Assembly: GCF_030812215.1 (NCBI RefSeq)
Contig: NZ_JAUSSG010000012.1
Location: forward strand, 124,001-188,000
Direction of reading: 5' to 3'
Source of the DNA: Variovorax boronicumulans
GTDB lineage: Bacteria; Pseudomonadota; Gammaproteobacteria; Burkholderiales; Burkholderiaceae_C
DNA length: 64,000 nt
Below, piece after piece: positions 25,577 through 35,886 of the stretch. How positions within the stretch are numbered: the stretch's first letter is position 1; each line of letters starts with the position of its first letter. A program made the translations under genes and the position numbers. The notes beneath the pieces are model-generated. The model made no database searches, had not been told where the DNA came from, and saw only the letters and a list, made by a program, of their open reading frames with translations.

Positions 25577-25612
25577 GAAAAGCCCCTGCAACTCATTGAG
25601 CTGCAGGGGCTT
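25577..25612 (-). terminator. Rho-independent terminator after the tRNA cluster
   Basis: The arms AGCCCCTGCA and TGCAGGGGCT enclose a loop of about 11 bases and are followed on the minus strand by TTTTC. The hairpin sits 6 bases beyond the 3' end of tRNA-Asp, the last tRNA in transcription order. Confidence 0.85.
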
Positions 25613-25617
25613 CTGAC

Positions 25618-25694
25618 TGGCGGAGTGGACGGGACTCGAACCCGCGACCCCCGGCGTGACAGGCCGGTATTCTAACCAACTGAACTACCACTCC
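25618..25694 (-). tRNA. tRNA-Asp (GUC)
   Basis: A 77-base cloverleaf with a CCA end encoded. The acceptor stem GGAGTGG pairs with CCACTCC, the anticodon loop CTGTCAC gives GUC, and the T-arm is GGTTCGAGTCC. It is the last of three tRNAs read on the minus strand. Confidence 0.97.
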
Positions 25695-25763
25695 TGGTAG
25701 ACAACGTTCACTCCTTGCGGAGCCGAGTGTTGACAACTCGTGCCTGCTTCACTTGCATGAAAC

Positions 25764-25839
25764 TGGCGACCCTACGGGGATTCGAACCCCGGTAGCCACC
25801 GTGAAAGGGTGGTGTCCTAGGCCTCTAGACGATAGGGTC
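25764..25839 (-). tRNA. tRNA-Glu (UUC)
   Basis: A 76-base cloverleaf with encoded CCA. The acceptor GACCCTA pairs with TAGGGTC, the anticodon loop CTTTCAC gives UUC, and the T-arm is GGTTCGAATCC. It is placed just downstream of gltX, which makes the synthetase for this tRNA. Confidence 0.97.
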
Positions 25840-25893
25840 AAAACCTTAGGAACCGTGCTGCGATCAGCACTTATCTTCTTCTCGACACTTTGA

Positions 25894-25969
<76 letters not shown>

Positions 25970-26026
25970 TCTTTGACATTCAGGCTCTTCTTTTCAGAAT
26001 TACCGTGTGTCGGTGTCGAGCCTCAA

Positions 26027-26032
26027 ATTATA
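26027..26032 (-). promoter_or_regulatory. Probable -10 box of the tRNA cluster
   Basis: Read on the minus strand this is a perfect TATAAT, about 58 bases before the 5' end of tRNA-Ala and just after the gltX stop. It lets the tRNAs be transcribed apart from gltX. The -35 would lie in the end of gltX and is weak. Confidence 0.55.
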
Positions 26033-26042
26033 GACCGAAAAA

Positions 26043-27431
26043 TCAGGCCCTTTTCAAACGCTCCACAACTTTTTCGCGAGAAAAGATGGCGAGCACCGAA
26101 TCGAGGGATGGCGTCTGCGGTGTTCCCATCACAAGGACGCGAACCGGCATGGCCAGCACGGGCATTTTCACAGAATGCGCGGCCAGCACTTCCTTGATGG
26201 CCGCGGCAATCGAAACTTTTTCCCACGTCACGCCCGCAAGCTTCTCGGCGAGCGTCGCGATGACGGGCTTCACCGCATCGGTCACGTGCTGCGCGCGATC
26301 GGCTTCGCTCGGCGTCACGTCCGCATAGAACGCCGCAGCCCAGTCGGCCAGCGCGACCGTGGTTTCGCAGCGGTCCTTGAAGAGCGCACAGATGGCCGTG
26401 AGCCGGTCGTCGGCCTCGATGCCGCGCTTCTTCAGTTGCGCGGCCACGAGCGGCGCAAGTTCCGCATCGGCCTTCGCCTTGATGTACTGCGCGTTGACCC
26501 ACGCGAGCTTCGCCGCATCCCATTGCGCGGGGCTCTTGGAGAGGTGCGAACCGTCGAACCAGCTCACCATCTGCTCGCGCGTGAAGAGTTCATCGTCGCC
26601 GTGGCTCCAGCCCAGGCGCGCGAGGTAGTTCAGCATCGCTTCGGGCAGGTAGCCGTTCTCTTCGTAGGCAGTGACGCTCACCGCGCCGCGGCGCTTCGAG
26701 AGCTTCTGCCCGTCGTCGCCCAGGATCACCGGCACATGGCCGAACTGGGGCAGCGGTGCGCCGAGCGCGCGGAAGATATTGATCTGCCAGGGCGTGTTGT
26801 TGATGTGCTCGTCGCCGCGGAACACGTGCGTGATGTTCATGTCCCAGTCGTCGACCACCACCGCGAAGTTGTAGGTGGGCACACCGTCGGGCCGCAGGAT
26901 GATCAGGTCGTCGATCTCGCGGTTGTTGATGGTGATCTCGCCCTTGACGAGATCGTTCCAGGTCACGTCGCCTTCGGGCGGGTTGCAGAAGCGCACCACC
27001 GGCGGCACGCCTTCGGGCACGGGCGGCAGTACCTTGCCCGGCTCGGGCCGCCAACGACGGTCATACAGCGTCTTTTCGCCGCGCGCGCGTTGCGCTTCGC
27101 GCATCTCGTCGAGCTCGGCCGGCGTGCAGTAGCAGTGGTAGGCCGTGCCGGCCGCAAGCATCTGCGCGATGACTTCGCGGTAGCGCGCGAGGCGCTGCAT
27201 CTGGTAGATCGGGCCTTCGTCGTAGTCGAGGCCGAGCCAATGCATCGACGCGAGGATCTGGTCGGTCGAGTCCTGCGTGGAGCGGGCCACGTCGGTGTCC
27301 TCGATGCGCAGCACGAACTCACCGCCGTGGTGGCGCGCATACGCCCAAGAATAGAGCGCGGTGCGGGCCGTGCCCAGGTGAAGGAAGCCAGTGGGAGACG
27401 GGGCGATGCGGGTGCGAACTTTGCCGGACAT
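26043..27431 (-). CDS. gltX: Glutamate-tRNA ligase
   Basis: A 462-residue class I aminoacyl-tRNA synthetase that charges tRNA-Glu. The HIGH-type motif is in RIAPSPTGFLHLGTART near the N-terminus, and the KMSKS-type motif is KLSKRRG around residue 250. The Zn-region Cys residues are in YHCYCTP. Length is normal. In this group the enzyme is usually discriminating, with a separate GlnRS or GatCAB; neither is in the window. It lies upstream of its own tRNA and 10 bases after metZ on the same strand. Confidence 0.98.
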   Translation of the reverse strand: MSGKVRTRIAPSPTGFLHLGTARTALYSWAYARHHGGEFVLRIEDTDVARSTQDSTDQILASMHWLGLDYDEGPIYQMQRLARYREVIAQMLAAGTAYHCYCTPAELDEMREAQRARGEKTLYDRRWRPEPGKVLPPVPEGVPPVVRFCNPPEGDVTWNDLVKGEITINNREIDDLIILRPDGVPTYNFAVVVDDWDMNITHVFRGDEHINNTPWQINIFRALGAPLPQFGHVPVILGDDGQKLSKRRGAVSVTAYEENGYLPEAMLNYLARLGWSHGDDELFTREQMVSWFDGSHLSKSPAQWDAAKLAWVNAQYIKAKADAELAPLVAAQLKKRGIEADDRLTAICALFKDRCETTVALADWAAAFYADVTPSEADRAQHVTDAVKPVIATLAEKLAGVTWEKVSIAAAIKEVLAAHSVKMPVLAMPVRVLVMGTPQTPSLDSVLAIFSREKVVERLKRA

Positions 27432-27441
27432 GAAACTCGAT

Positions 27442-28662
27442 TCAGGTGTTCAGGGTGCTCAGGCCGCGCGAAAGGTCGGCCGTGATGTCGTCGATGTATT
27501 CGAGGCCGACCGCAACGCGGATCAGCCCCTGGCTGATGCCTGCCGCCTGGCGCTGCACTTCGGTGAGGCGGCCGTGCGACGTCGTGCCGGGGTGCGTGAT
27601 GATGGTCTTGGTGTCGCCCAGGTTGGTGGCGATGCTCACCACGCGTGTGCTGTTGATCACGTGGAAGGCGTTGGCGCGCGCGGCTTCTGGCGTGTCGCCG
27701 ACCACGTCGAACGACACGACCGCCCCGCCCTGCCCCGACTGCTGGCGCATGGCGAGCTCGTGCTGCCCATGCGATGCGAGACCGGGGTAATAGACACGCG
27801 CGATACCGGGCTGCTTCTCGAGCCATTGCGCCACGGCCAGCGCATTCGCGCATTGAGCCTTCATGCGAATACCGAGCGTTTCCAGGCCCTTGAGCACGAC
27901 CCATGCATTGAACGGCGACAGCGCCATGCCGGCGGTGCGCACGATGGGACCGAACACGTCGACGATGAGCTTCGACGGACCGCAGATCGCGCCAGCCATC
28001 ACACGACCTTGGCCGTCCAGATACTTGGTACCCGAATGGATGATGAGGTCGGCGCCCAGTTCGGCCGGCCGCTGCAGCACCGGGGTGCAAAAGCAGTTGT
28101 CGACCGCGAGCAACGCGCCCGCGCCGTGTGCCAATTCGGCGAGCGCCTTGATGTCGCAGACTTCCGTGAGCGGATTGGTCGGCGTTTCGGCGAACAGCAG
28201 CTTGGTGTTCGGCTTGATCGCTGCGCGCCATTCGGCCACATCGGTCTGCGAGACGAAGGTGGTCTCGACGCCGAACTTGGCGAACTCCTTGCCGAACAGG
28301 TTCAGCGTGGAGCCGAACACCGAACGCGAGCAGATCACGTGGTCGCCGGCCTTCAGCAGGCCCATGCACATCATGAGGATCGCGCCCATGCCGGTAGACG
28401 CGCCGATGGCCGCTTCAGTGCCTTCGAGCGCAGCCAGGCGCTGCTCGAAGCTGGTCACCGTCGGGTTGGAAGTGCGCGAATAGGTAAAGCCCTGCTCGGT
28501 GCCGGCGAAGCGGCGCGCCGAGGTTTCGGCATCAGGCTGCACGAAGCCGCTGGTCAGGAACAGCGCTTCGGAATGCTCGCCATGCTGGCTGGGCGCCAGC
28601 CCGGTGCGCAGCGCGAGCGTGTCGCGGTGCAGTCCGGGCGGCAGGGTTCGTTCGTCTGTCAC
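27442..28662 (-). CDS. metZ: O-succinylhomoserine sulfhydrylase
   Basis: A 406-residue PLP enzyme of the Cys/Met metabolism family that makes homocysteine directly from O-succinylhomoserine and sulfide. The PLP lysine is in IHSGTKYLDGQGRVMAG, and the phosphate-binding region is in GASTGMGAILM. The position behind purF, as in Pseudomonas and many betaproteobacteria, favours MetZ over MetB/MetC. The start is GTG at 28662 (VTDERTLPPG), 8 bases after the purF stop, with a weak ribosome site; no in-frame ATG is nearby. Confidence 0.93.
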   Translation of the reverse strand: MTDERTLPPGLHRDTLALRTGLAPSQHGEHSEALFLTSGFVQPDAETSARRFAGTEQGFTYSRTSNPTVTSFEQRLAALEGTEAAIGASTGMGAILMMCMGLLKAGDHVICSRSVFGSTLNLFGKEFAKFGVETTFVSQTDVAEWRAAIKPNTKLLFAETPTNPLTEVCDIKALAELAHGAGALLAVDNCFCTPVLQRPAELGADLIIHSGTKYLDGQGRVMAGAICGPSKLIVDVFGPIVRTAGMALSPFNAWVVLKGLETLGIRMKAQCANALAVAQWLEKQPGIARVYYPGLASHGQHELAMRQQSGQGGAVVSFDVVGDTPEAARANAFHVINSTRVVSIATNLGDTKTIITHPGTTSHGRLTEVQRQAAGISQGLIRVAVGLEYIDDITADLSRGLSTLNT

Positions 28663-28670
28663 TTCAGCTC

Positions 28671-30176
<1,506 letters not shown>

Positions 30177-30188
30177 GAACGATTCCTC

Positions 30189-30674
30189 TCAGGGCAGGTA
30201 GCTTGCCAACTTTTCAGGCAACGCGGGTTTCAGGCCCTGCAATGCCGCATCGAGAACACCGGCACTGAGCGATTCGCGCCACCAGGCACTGTCGCTCAAC
30301 ACCAGCAAATGAACAACGACTGCCAGCACGAGCAGGGCCACTGCACCCCGCGCCGCACCGAAGGCAGCTCCCAAAATCCGGTCCACGGGCCGAAGGCCCA
30401 CGACGGTGATCAGCTTGCGCGTAAGGGCCGCAACGAGCCCCACACCAAACGCCACGCCCACGAACACCAGCACGAAGGCCAATGGATAACGCCACGTCGC
30501 CTGCGGCTCGCCGAACGGCAGCCACGCCGCCACATCGGAAGCCAGCCACTGGGCGGCGATGAATGCAGCCACCCAGCCCGCCAGCGAAATCACCTCGAAC
30601 ACCAGGCCCCGAACGAGGCCGAACAGCATCGACACCACGATGAGCGTGACGGCGATCCAGTCGAGCAGGGCCAC
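30189..30674 (-). CDS. cvpA: CvpA family membrane protein
   Basis: A 161-residue inner-membrane protein with about four hydrophobic segments. The N-terminus LDWIAVTLIVVSMLFGLVRGLVFEVISLAGWVAAFIAA is the family hallmark, and VDRILGAAFGAARGAVALLVLAVV follows. In E. coli it is needed for colicin V export, but its true role is uncertain. It lies in the conserved dedD-cvpA-purF order, 12 bases before purF. Confidence 0.95.
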   Translation of the reverse strand: MALLDWIAVTLIVVSMLFGLVRGLVFEVISLAGWVAAFIAAQWLASDVAAWLPFGEPQATWRYPLAFVLVFVGVAFGVGLVAALTRKLITVVGLRPVDRILGAAFGAARGAVALLVLAVVVHLLVLSDSAWWRESLSAGVLDAALQGLKPALPEKLASYLP

Positions 30675-30692
30675 GACAACAGGCGCCCGCGT

Positions 30693-31583
30693 TTACAACG
30701 TGAGGATCGCGGCCGACAAAGACAAGCCCTTGACCTTTTCCGCGGCCTTGTCCGCCTCGGCGCGCGACGCGAAGGGGCCGACACGCACACGCGTGCGCTC
30801 GCCATCGGCCGTCTTGGCAACGTGAACGTAGGTCTTGAGGCCCGCGCGCTCCAGTTTCTGCCGGACCTCGCGCGCCTTGTCGGCATCGGCGAAGGCGCCG
30901 ACCTGCACGATGAAGCGGCCACCAGCCTCGTCGGCGGCGGCGGGCTTGGGCGTTGCGGCGGCGGTGGTCACAGGCTTGCCTTCGAGGAGTGCACGGGCGC
31001 GCGCACCGTCGTCCGCGGAGGCGGCGGGCTTGGGTTCAGGCTTCGGCTTGGCTTCGGGTTTCGGTTCAGGCTTTGGCTTGGGTTCAGGCTTGACTTCGGG
31101 CTTGGGCTCCGGCTTTGGCTTGACCTCCGGCTTCGGCTCGGGTTTTGGCTCGGGCTTGGGTTTGGTCTCGACGGCAGGCGACGTGCTGGCCACCGGCTTG
31201 CCGGGGTCGATCACGGTGCCGTCGGCGGTCTCGGTGATCATGCCGCCGGCCGAGGAGGCGGCCGCCACGCGGGAACTGCTTTCGGGTGCGGGCGGTGCGC
31301 TGCTCGTCGCGGGAGGCGTGGCCGGTGCGGCGGGCACGGGCAGCGGCTTGACCTTGTTGCGGTCCGGGATCTCGATGGGGATGTCGACCGACACGGGCCG
31401 CGGCTGGGTATCGAACAGCAGCGGGAATCCGATCACGCCCAGCAGTACCAGCACCGCGGCGCCGAGCAGCCGGTGGCGCGCGCGACGACGCATGGTTTCG
31501 ACACTTTCCGCTGGCACAGCCGCCGGGGCGCTGCGTCCTTCGTTGCCTTGTGGGCCGCGCGTGCGGAACTTGAAAAACGCCAT
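30693..31583 (-). CDS. dedD: SPOR-domain cell-division protein (DedD-like)
   Basis: A 296-residue single-pass protein. One membrane helix at about residues 38-55 (LLGAAVLVLLGVIGFPLLF) is followed by a periplasmic linker rich in Pro and Lys/Glu, including a run of PKPEPKPE-type repeats in the middle third, and a C-terminal SPOR domain (FIVQVGAFADADKAREVRQKL ... TRVRVGPFASRAEADKAA). SPOR domains bind denuded peptidoglycan at the septum. Position between folC and cvpA is the standard one for DedD. Confidence 0.93.
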   Translation of the reverse strand: MAFFKFRTRGPQGNEGRSAPAAVPAESVETMRRRARHRLLGAAVLVLLGVIGFPLLFDTQPRPVSVDIPIEIPDRNKVKPLPVPAAPATPPATSSAPPAPESSSRVAAASSAGGMITETADGTVIDPGKPVASTSPAVETKPKPEPKPEPKPEVKPKPEPKPEVKPEPKPKPEPKPEAKPKPEPKPAASADDGARARALLEGKPVTTAAATPKPAAADEAGGRFIVQVGAFADADKAREVRQKLERAGLKTYVHVAKTADGERTRVRVGPFASRAEADKAAEKVKGLSLSAAILTL

Positions 31584-31643
31584 GAAGTTCGATCCCTGAA
31601 GGAGTGCAGCGAAGTGATGCCAGATGGTGCGCGGACCTGTCGG

Positions 31644-32951
31644 TCAGCCGCCCGGCGACAGGTGTTTGGCTTGCAGCCGGGGGGTGCCGTTTTCGAGCAC
31701 GCCACCCACGGTGAAGAACGATCCGAAGACCACGATTCTATCAGCGGGGTCTGCGTGCTCGATGGCCGCGCGCAACGCGTCCATGGGGCTTGCATGCACG
31801 CTGGCGGAGGCGTCGGCACGGGTGTTCTGCGCCTGCCAGGAGGCCTGCAGATCGGCCGCCTTGGCGGCGCGCGGCGTGGGCAGGTCGGTGAAGTACCAGC
31901 GGTCGATCAGCGGGCCGATACGCGCGAGGATCGGCGCGAGGTCCTTGTCGGCCATGACCCCGAAGATGCCGTGCGTGGTGGGGTAGAAGCCCATCGCATC
32001 GAGGTTCTCGGCCAGCGCGGCGACTGCGTGCGCGTTGTGCGCCACGTCGAGCACCAACGCGGGCTCGCCCGGCACGATCTGGAAGCGGCCCGGCAGCTCG
32101 ACCATGGCCAGGCCGTTGCGCACCGCCTGCGCCGTGATCGGCAATTGCGGGCGCAGGGCCTCGAGCGCCGCGAGCACGCCCGCGGCGTTGATGAGCTGGT
32201 TGGCGCCGCGCAGCGCCGGATAGGCCAGCCCGCTGTAGCGCCTGCCGCGGCCCGACCAGCCCCACTGCTGCTTGTCGCCCGACACGTTGAAATCGGTCCC
32301 GAAGCGCCAGAGGTCGGCGCCGATGGCGTTCGCGTGGTCGATCACGCTCTGCGGCGGCACCGGGTCGCTCACGATGGCCGGCTTGCCGGCGCGCAGGATG
32401 CCGGCTTTCTCGAAGCCGATGCTTTCCCGGTCGGGCCCGAGGTATTCCATGTGGTCCAGGTCGATGCTGGTGATGACCGCGCAGTCGGCGTCGATGATGT
32501 TGACCGCGTCGAGCCGGCCGCCGAGCCCGACCTCGAGGATCGCCACATCGGGCTTTTCCTGGATCATGCAGTGCAGGATGCCGAGCGTCGTGAACTCGAA
32601 GTAGGTCAAGGGCATGTCGCCGCGCGCCTTCTCCACCACTTCGAAGCTTGCTATCAGTTTGGAAGCATCGACCGATTCGCCCTTCAGGCGCAGCCGCTCT
32701 TCGAAGCGCACGAGATGGGGGGACGTGAACACGGCGGTGCGGTAGCCCGCATGCGTCAGGATCGACTCGAGCATGGCGCAGGTCGAGCCCTTGCCGTTGG
32801 TGCCCGCGACCGTGATGACGGGGCAGCGGAATTTCAGGCCGAGGCGTCCGGCCATCTCCTTGGCACGTTCGAGGCCCAGTTCGATGTTCTTGGGATGGAG
32901 TTGCTCGGCGCGCGCGAGCCAGTCGTTAAGGGTTTCCATGGAGGCCGGCAT
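31644..32951 (-). CDS. folC: Bifunctional dihydrofolate synthase / folylpolyglutamate synthase
   Basis: A 435-residue Mur-ligase-family enzyme that adds glutamate to dihydropteroate and folates. The ATP loop is ITVAGTNGKGSTCAMLE, and the folate-binding region includes TSPHLVRFEERLRL. Later VILEVGLGGRLDAVN-type and DLDHMEYLG blocks provide metal ligands. Two starts are possible, 32951 or the ATG at 32939 (METLNDWL); neither has a strong ribosome site. It stands first in the conserved folC-dedD-cvpA-purF-metZ order. Confidence 0.96.
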   Translation of the reverse strand: MPASMETLNDWLARAEQLHPKNIELGLERAKEMAGRLGLKFRCPVITVAGTNGKGSTCAMLESILTHAGYRTAVFTSPHLVRFEERLRLKGESVDASKLIASFEVVEKARGDMPLTYFEFTTLGILHCMIQEKPDVAILEVGLGGRLDAVNIIDADCAVITSIDLDHMEYLGPDRESIGFEKAGILRAGKPAIVSDPVPPQSVIDHANAIGADLWRFGTDFNVSGDKQQWGWSGRGRRYSGLAYPALRGANQLINAAGVLAALEALRPQLPITAQAVRNGLAMVELPGRFQIVPGEPALVLDVAHNAHAVAALAENLDAMGFYPTTHGIFGVMADKDLAPILARIGPLIDRWYFTDLPTPRAAKAADLQASWQAQNTRADASASVHASPMDALRAAIEHADPADRIVVFGSFFTVGGVLENGTPRLQAKHLSPGG

Positions 32952-32987
32952 TGTCGCCGACCTGCCGGGCGCGGCATCATGGCGGCC

Positions 32988-33341
32988 ATGACAACCCTTT
33001 ACGGCATCCCCAACTGCGACACCGTCAAGCGCGCCCGCGCCTGGCTCGACGAACACCATGTGGCCTACACCTTCCACGATTTCAAGAAACAGGGCGTGCC
33101 CGAGGCCGAACTCGACCAATGGCTGAAAAAGCCCGGGTGGGAGGCGCTGGTCAACCGCCGGGGCACCACCTGGCGCAAGCTGGACGAAGCCACGCAGAAC
33201 AGCGTGGTCGATGCTGCCTCGGCCCGCGCCGTACTGCTGGCCAACCCTAGCCTCATCAAGCGGCCGGTGGTCAACTGGGGGCCGAAAACCGGCGTTACGA
33301 CGGGATTCGACGCCGAAAACTGGGCTGTGAACGCCGTGTAA
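32988..33341 (+). CDS. ArsC/Spx-family reductase-like protein (YffB type)
   Basis: A 117-residue thioredoxin-fold protein. It starts TTLYGIPNCDTVKRARAWLDEHHVAYTFHDFKKQG. The single active Cys is in the CDTVKRA motif, in place of the CX5R of true arsenate reductases. The C-terminal SLIKRPVVNWG block is family-typical. This subgroup (YffB) has no certain substrate, though glutathione-linked reduction is proposed. The start is the ATG at 32988; an ATG 9 bases earlier is also possible. It is divergent from folC. Confidence 0.92.
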   Translation: MTTLYGIPNCDTVKRARAWLDEHHVAYTFHDFKKQGVPEAELDQWLKKPGWEALVNRRGTTWRKLDEATQNSVVDAASARAVLLANPSLIKRPVVNWGPKTGVTTGFDAENWAVNAV

Positions 33342-33399
33342 ACGCCGGAACCCCGTCTCGCCGGCCGGCCTCCAAACCCGATCTGCAGGAGAGAACACC

Positions 33400-34044
33400 A
33401 TGAACAGACACGTTTTTCGCACCCTCGCGGGGCTTTCGGTGATCGGCTTGCTGGCGACAGGCGCCAGCGCCGTGCAGGCCCAGCAGCAAGTGGTCCAGGC
33501 CCGGGTGATTTCCGCCACGCCGATCCGCGAAACCACCGGCAGCGACGTCAGCTACAACGTCACCTACGAATACCAGGGCCGCCAGTACACGACCCGCACC
33601 ACCAGCCGGCCGGGCGCCACCATCCCGATCCAGGCCAGCGCCTACGGCGTGACCACCGCGCCCGTCCAGCCGCAGTCGCAGCTGCAGCCCTACCCGGTCG
33701 AGGCCAACAACGGCCAGCAGTACCAGCAAGACCCGCAGTACCAGGAACAGTACCAACAACAGGGCAGCGGCTCCCCGTGGGACAGCGTCGTGCCGGAACC
33801 CGGCGTCGTGGTTTCCAACGCGCCCGCACCGGTCTACGTGCAGCCGGCCCCGGTGTATGTGCCGCCCGTCTACGTGCAGCCCGCCTACACCTACCCGTAT
33901 GCACAGCCCTATGTTTACCCGCCGGTCGGCATCTCGCTGAACCTGGGCTATTCGCGCGGCTGGGGCGGATATCGCGGCTACGGCGGCTACCGGGGCTACG
34001 GCTACCGCGGGTGGGGCGGCGGCTACCACGGCTGGCACCGTTGA
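33400..34044 (+). CDS. Exported Gln/Tyr/Gly-rich low-complexity protein
   Basis: 214 residues with a clear signal peptide (hydrophobic GLSVIGLLATGASAVQA, cleavage near AQA). The mature protein has a small ordered part with VTYEYQGRQYTTRTTSRPG, a glycine-zipper-like or surface-antigen-like segment of about 60 residues, then QQYQQDPQYQEQYQQQ, Tyr/Pro/Val repeats (VYVQPAPVYVPP), and a terminal Gly/Tyr/Trp/Arg stretch (GYRGYGGYRGYGYRGWGG). It is secreted or outer-membrane associated. AGGAGA lies about 8 bases before the ATG. Similar tails occur in many environmental betaproteobacteria; the function is unknown. Confidence 0.85.
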   Translation: MNRHVFRTLAGLSVIGLLATGASAVQAQQQVVQARVISATPIRETTGSDVSYNVTYEYQGRQYTTRTTSRPGATIPIQASAYGVTTAPVQPQSQLQPYPVEANNGQQYQQDPQYQEQYQQQGSGSPWDSVVPEPGVVVSNAPAPVYVQPAPVYVPPVYVQPAYTYPYAQPYVYPPVGISLNLGYSRGWGGYRGYGGYRGYGYRGWGGGYHGWHR

Positions 34045-34078
34045 GCCCCGGGGCAGCGGCCCGCGCCGGCCGAGCCCC

Positions 34079-34136
34079 TAAAATCGAGGACTTTTCCAAC
34101 CCCTGAGGGGTGCGCCGCCTGCGCGGTGCGTCCTCG
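34079..34136 (+). promoter_or_regulatory. Three-way-junction-like dyad and TAAAAT box ahead of ppnP
   Basis: TAAAAT (34079-34084) is a possible -10. Right after it CGAGGAC (34085-34091) can pair with GTCCTCG (34130-34136), enclosing two perfectly abutting hairpins: ACCCC-TGA-GGGGT (34099-34111) and a 7-bp stem with CTGC loop (34112-34129). If TAAAAT is the true -10, transcription would start near 34091 and the outer stem could not form in RNA. So either the promoter is further upstream or only the two inner hairpins matter. Confidence 0.45.
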
Positions 34137-34168
34137 AATGCCGAACGCCCAGGCGCCGGCGCCACCCA

Positions 34169-34495
34169 ATGACGACGACTACCGACACTCTGAACAGCGC
34201 CGCAGTGGCCACCAAGGCCAATGTGTATTTCGACGGCAAGTGCGTGAGCCACAGCCTCACGCTCGCGGACGGCACCAAGAAATCGGTCGGCGTGATCCTG
34301 CCGTCCACCCTCACCTTCAACACCGGCGCGCCTGAAATCATGGAAGGCACCGCCGGCAGCTGCGAGTACCTGCTGTCGGGCACCACCGAATGGGTCGCCT
34401 CGGGCCCGGGCCAGAAGTTCAACGTGCCGGGCAACTCCAGCTTCCAGATCCGGGTGACCGGCGAGCCTTACAGCTACATCTGCCATTTCGGCTGA
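34169..34495 (+). CDS. ppnP: Pyrimidine/purine nucleoside phosphorylase
   Basis: A 108-residue protein of the PpnP (formerly DUF1255/UPF0345) cupin family, which phosphorolyses several nucleosides to base and ribose 1-phosphate. Family blocks are NVYFDGKCVSHSLTLADGTKKSVGVILP, TGAPEIMEGTAGSCEYLL and FQIRVTGEPYSYICHF. Length is a little above the E. coli protein (94 residues) because of an N-terminal extension. Shine-Dalgarno is weak. The leader is structured (see separate entry). argG follows 17 bases downstream. Confidence 0.95.
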   Translation: MTTTTDTLNSAAVATKANVYFDGKCVSHSLTLADGTKKSVGVILPSTLTFNTGAPEIMEGTAGSCEYLLSGTTEWVASGPGQKFNVPGNSSFQIRVTGEPYSYICHFG

Positions 34496-34512
34496 ACCGG
34501 GACCCTCACACC

Positions 34513-35859
34513 ATGTCGACCATCCTCCAAAACGTTCCCGCCGGCCAGAAGGTCGGCATTGCCTTTTCCGGCGGCCTGGACACCAGCGCGGCGCTCCACT
34601 GGATGCGCAACAAGGGCGCGATTCCCTATGCCTACACCGCCAACCTCGGCCAGCCCGACGAGCCCGACTACGACGAGATCCCGCGCAAGGCGATGCTCTA
34701 CGGTGCCGAAAACGCCCGCCTGATCGACTGCCGCGCGCAATTGGCCAACGAAGGCATCGCCGCGCTGCAGGCCGGCGCCTTCCACGTCACGACCGCGGGC
34801 GTCACCTACTTCAACACCACGCCGCTCGGCCGCGCGGTGACGGGCACCATGCTGGTGTCGGCCATGAAGGAAGACGACGTCCACATCTGGGGCGACGGCA
34901 GCACCTACAAGGGCAACGACATCGAGCGCTTCTACCGCTACGGCCTGCTCACCAACCCGAGCCTGAAGATCTACAAGCCCTGGCTCGACCAGGTCTTCAT
35001 CGACGAGCTGGGCGGCCGCGCCGAGATGTCGGCGTTCATGCAGAAGGCCGGCTTCGCCTACAAGATGTCGGCCGAGAAAGCCTACTCGACCGACTCCAAC
35101 ATGCTGGGCGCCACGCACGAGGCCAAAGACCTCGAGCACCTGAACAGCGGCATGCAGATCGTGCAGCCCATCATGGGCGTCGCGTTCTGGAAGGACGAAG
35201 TCGAGGTCAAGCGCGAGACCGTCTCGGTGCGCTTCGAAGAAGGCGTGCCGGTCGCTCTGAACGGCGTGGCTTATCCCAACATGGTCGAGCTGATCCTGGA
35301 AGCCAACCGCATCGGCGGACGCCACGGCCTGGGCATGAGCGACCAGATCGAGAACCGCATCATCGAAGCCAAGAGCCGCGGCATCTACGAAGCCCCGGGC
35401 CTCGCGCTGCTGTTCATCGCCTACGAGCGCCTGGTCACCGGCATCCACAACGAAGACACGATCGAGCAGTACCGCGACCACGGCCGCAAGCTCGGCCGCC
35501 TGCTCTACCAGGGCCGCTGGTTCGACCCGCAGGCGATCATGCTGCGCGAGACCGCCCAGCGCTGGGTGGCGCGCGCCATCACCGGCGAAGTGACGGTCGA
35601 GCTGCGCCGCGGCAACGACTACTCGATCCTGAACACCGAGTCGCCAAACCTCACCTACAAGCCCGAGCGCCTGAGCATGGAAAAGGTCGAGGGCGCCTTC
35701 ACGCCGCTGGACCGCATCGGCCAGCTGACGATGCGCAACCTGGACATCATCGACACGCGCGAGAAGCTGGCGATCTACACCCGCACCGGGCTGCTGTCGT
35801 CGAGCCAGGGCGCCTCGCTGCCGAAGCTCGCGAACGACGACGAGAGCGGCAGCAAGTAA
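34513..35859 (+). CDS. argG: Argininosuccinate synthase (long type)
   Basis: A 448-residue enzyme that joins citrulline and aspartate with ATP in arginine synthesis. The P-loop-like pyrophosphatase motif is GIAFSGGLDTSAALHWM, followed by YAYTANLGQPDEPDYDEIP and the GDGSTYKGNDIERFYRYG block. It is of the E. coli-type long subclass (about 447 residues), not the 400-residue type. The start is the ATG at 34513. A strong terminator follows the stop. Confidence 0.98.
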   Translation: MSTILQNVPAGQKVGIAFSGGLDTSAALHWMRNKGAIPYAYTANLGQPDEPDYDEIPRKAMLYGAENARLIDCRAQLANEGIAALQAGAFHVTTAGVTYFNTTPLGRAVTGTMLVSAMKEDDVHIWGDGSTYKGNDIERFYRYGLLTNPSLKIYKPWLDQVFIDELGGRAEMSAFMQKAGFAYKMSAEKAYSTDSNMLGATHEAKDLEHLNSGMQIVQPIMGVAFWKDEVEVKRETVSVRFEEGVPVALNGVAYPNMVELILEANRIGGRHGLGMSDQIENRIIEAKSRGIYEAPGLALLFIAYERLVTGIHNEDTIEQYRDHGRKLGRLLYQGRWFDPQAIMLRETAQRWVARAITGEVTVELRRGNDYSILNTESPNLTYKPERLSMEKVEGAFTPLDRIGQLTMRNLDIIDTREKLAIYTRTGLLSSSQGASLPKLANDDESGSK

Positions 35860-35886
35860 GCCAGCGCGCTTTCACTTTCAATGACG

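Noticed and set aside
25396..25596. A 66-codon minus-strand frame between the catabolic operon and the tRNAs
   Set aside because: No ribosome site and no recognisable pattern; it overlaps the tRNA terminator.
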